From: Synergistaceae bacterium
GTDB lineage: Bacteria; Synergistota; Synergistia; Synergistales; Synergistaceae
Assembly: GCA_031273585.1 (NCBI GenBank)
Contig: JAISRP010000099.1
Span: 1-7,526 of the forward strand
DNA: 7,526 nt
Direction: 5' to 3'
The stretch's first letter is position 1, and each line of letters starts with the position of its first letter. Positions 6,094-7,526 of the stretch are shown here, piece after piece. Position numbers and translations under genes: made by a program. The notes below the pieces were generated by a model. The model was not told the origin of the DNA and made no database searches. It saw only the letters and a program-made list of their open reading frames with translations.

Positions 6094-6124
6094 ATAATAC
6101 TATTCAAAAGTCGCGTTCTGTCAA
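6094..6124 (-). promoter_or_regulatory. Probable sigma-70 promoter of the thrC-thrB-lysC-asd operon
   Basis: On the minus strand a consensus -35 box TTGACA (6124-6119) is followed by an AT-rich segment. The -10 could be TAGTAT (6102-6097, 16-base spacer, two mismatches) or TATTAT (6099-6094, 19-base spacer, one mismatch). Transcription would begin near 6085-6090, giving a leader of about 110 bases that contains the attenuator hairpin. Confidence 0.6.
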
Positions 6125-6200
6125 GTCCCAAATTTACGCCCCTGTAGTTTAATCCGTGGGCGGGAGAGTGGGGAGGGGCATCAAACTCCGCCTGCCGCCA

Positions 6201-6243
6201 CAAATAAACACGGCCCGCTCATGAGGTTCATTCGGGCCGTGTT
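6201..6243 (-). terminator. Intrinsic terminator after the CoA-transferase gene
   Basis: An 11-bp stem, AACACGGCCCG with CGGGCCGTGTT (6207-6217 and 6233-6243), closes a 15-base loop with a small internal ATGA/TCAT pairing. On the minus strand it is followed by TTTATTT (to 6202). It starts 44 bases after the CoA-transferase TGA and isolates that gene from the threonine operon. In the other direction a T-rich run also follows, so it may work both ways. Confidence 0.7.
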
Positions 6244-6287
6244 ATATTTTTTGCCTCGATCAGACAGTCATATTTTGGTTTTATCCG

Positions 6288-7526
6288 TCAGATGAGTTTT
6301 TTCTCCCTCAGATCTTTTATCTTTGCGTCGCCGTAACCGAGCAGTGTCTTCAGGATGTTCTCAGTATCCTGCCCCATAGTGGGCGCTCCTCTCCAGACCT
6401 TGCCGGGGGTTTTGCTCAATTTCGGCACTATGCCGAATGCCTTGATGTTTCTGCCCAGCGTCTGGTCCTCGTACTCTATTATGTCGTTCCGGCCCAACCA
6501 GTGCGGGTCCTCCACCACGTCGGCGGCGGAGTTGACCCTCGCGCACCCCACCTTGGACTTGTTCATCACCTGTACGATCTCATCGCAGGTGCGCTCCTTG
6601 CAGAACTTCTTGAAGCACTCGTCGACGTACGCCCCCTTCTCGGACTTGCACGCCTTCTCGGATGAGGCGCACTCCTTGAACGTGTATACCTCGGGGTCGA
6701 GTCCTATGGCGGCGACGCTGCGCTTGTACACGGCCGGGCCGAAAGCTCCTACGGCGACGTACCGGTCGTCCTTCGTCTCGAAGAGGCCGTAGGGCTGGAA
6801 GGCGGCGGCCTTCGTGCCGGAGCGCTGGCGGACCGTCTTTGCCTCGGTGTAGCTCACGATCGTGTCGGAGAGGATGCGCCCCATGGCCTCGAACTGCGCC
6901 ACGTCGACGACCTGCCCCTCTCCGGTCTCCTTTGCGTGGATATAGGAGATCAGCGCCCCGAAGCAGGCGGTGAGAGCCGAGACATAGTCGTTCGTCCAAG
7001 GCTTCGTCAGCATCGGCGCGCGGTCGGGGTCCCCGTTGAGCCACAGAAATCCGCTGTACGCCTGTCCTATCATGTCATAGGAGGCTCGGTCGGCCACATC
7101 TGGGTCTCCGCCGAACTGCGGACGGCCGTACCCGCTGATATGTACTATGACGAGCTTGGGGTTGGCCTTGAGAAGTTCGTCGTCGTCGATTCCGTACTTA
7201 TCGAGCCAGACCATGTTCTCGAGGAATATATCGCTCTGCTTGATCAGCTCCATGAATATCTCCTTGACCTCTGGAGTGCGCAGGTTCAGCTCCATGGTCA
7301 GGCTCATCCTGTTGCGCGCGTCCTGAGCCCAACTGGTACTGACCATCTTATCTCCTTCCTTGATGAAAGGGGCAAGGCCGCGGTACGTGTCTCCGGCGCC
7401 AGGACGCTCAATGTTGATTACTTCAGCGCCAAAATCGGCCATCATGTTGGCGGCGTGAGGCATAGCAACGATGCTGCCACTACACAATACTTTTACGCCT
7501 TTCAGAGGACCAAATTCAGGAATCAA
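6288..7526 (-). CDS. CaiB/BaiF family type III CoA-transferase, carnitine CoA-transferase-like (5'-partial)
   Basis: This is a family III CoA-transferase, which moves CoA between acyl-CoA and a carboxylic acid through an aspartyl-CoA anhydride. Visible residues: GPLKGVKVLCSGS near the N-terminus; MADFGAEVINIERPGAGD (29-46), the conserved nucleotide/CoA-binding start; NPKLVIVHISGYG (122-134); IGQAYSGF; the catalytic-position Asp180 in KPWTNDYVSALTA; GEGQVVDVAQFEAM; and VWRGAPTMGQDTENIL near the C-terminus. Several segments resemble E. coli CaiB (L-carnitine/crotonobetaine CoA-transferase) more than formyl- or succinyl-CoA transferases, but the substrate cannot be settled here. 412 residues are visible, against about 405 for CaiB. 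The first codon at the edge is TTG, and CaiB proteins have a few more residues before this point, so the true start is probably just outside the window. A cysteine-rich stretch (C286, C293, C304, C309, C314) is unusual. No carnitine-pathway neighbour is in view. Confidence 0.85.
   Translation of the reverse strand: MIPEFGPLKGVKVLCSGSIVAMPHAANMMADFGAEVINIERPGAGDTYRGLAPFIKEGDKMVSTSWAQDARNRMSLTMELNLRTPEVKEIFMELIKQSDIFLENMVWLDKYGIDDDELLKANPKLVIVHISGYGRPQFGGDPDVADRASYDMIGQAYSGFLWLNGDPDRAPMLTKPWTNDYVSALTACFGALISYIHAKETGEGQVVDVAQFEAMGRILSDTIVSYTEAKTVRQRSGTKAAAFQPYGLFETKDDRYVAVGAFGPAVYKRSVAAIGLDPEVYTFKECASSEKACKSEKGAYVDECFKKFCKERTCDEIVQVMNKSKVGCARVNSAADVVEDPHWLGRNDIIEYEDQTLGRNIKAFGIVPKLSKTPGKVWRGAPTMGQDTENILKTLLGYGDAKIKDLREKKLI

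Noticed and set aside
6138..6183. tRNA-like fragment on the plus strand (GCCCCTGTAGTTTAAT ... AGGGGCATCA)
   Set aside because: The 5' end resembles a tRNA and the GCCCCT/AGGGGC ends pair, but only about 43 bases separate the ends. There is no T-arm or anticodon arm, and the 3' end is not CCA. A tRNA remnant cannot be shown from this alone.

Overview
This 7.5-kb, fairly GC-rich window looks like an ordinary bacterial chromosomal segment with dense gene packing and tight operon junctions. No rRNA, tRNA, CRISPR array, insertion sequence or phage gene is visible. The mix of a threonine operon, a purine permease and a CaiB-type CoA-transferase, with divergent enzyme sequences, would fit an anaerobic amino-acid-using bacterium such as a member of Synergistota. 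That placement is a guess from protein flavour and is not proven here.

Layout. (1) The first 47 bases are probably the last 14 codons of a plus-strand gene cut by the window edge. (2) Bases 48-184 are a leader with two possible RNA stems and a strong ribosome binding site. (3) Bases 185-1513 encode a plus-strand NCS2-family (AzgA/PbuG-like) purine permease. (4) Bases 1514-1700 separate this gene from a convergent operon. They are filled by a roughly 158-bp nested palindrome of five hairpins, whose central hairpin is a bidirectional intrinsic terminator. (5) Bases 1701-5975 hold a four-gene minus-strand threonine operon, transcribed thrC - thrB - lysC - asd, with junctions of -4, +9 and +1 nt. 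(6) Bases 5976-6287 hold the operon's promoter (consensus -35 box), a factor-independent terminator placed between promoter and thrC as an attenuator would be, and the terminator of the next gene. (7) Bases 6288-7526 encode a minus-strand CaiB-like type III CoA-transferase, probably missing only a few N-terminal codons at the window edge.

How the genes work together. LysC phosphorylates aspartate and Asd reduces aspartyl phosphate to the semialdehyde. An unseen homoserine dehydrogenase would make homoserine, ThrB phosphorylates it, and ThrC converts phosphohomoserine to threonine. The operon therefore encodes every step from aspartate to threonine except homoserine dehydrogenase. The permease and the CoA-transferase are separate transcription units with no evident pathway link.

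Points of interest: the nested palindrome, whose two halves keep their stems through matched base changes; the attenuator-like leader before thrC, with no recognisable sensor; and unusual residues at normally conserved active-site or effector positions in LysC and Asd. I found no convincing novel multi-gene system.
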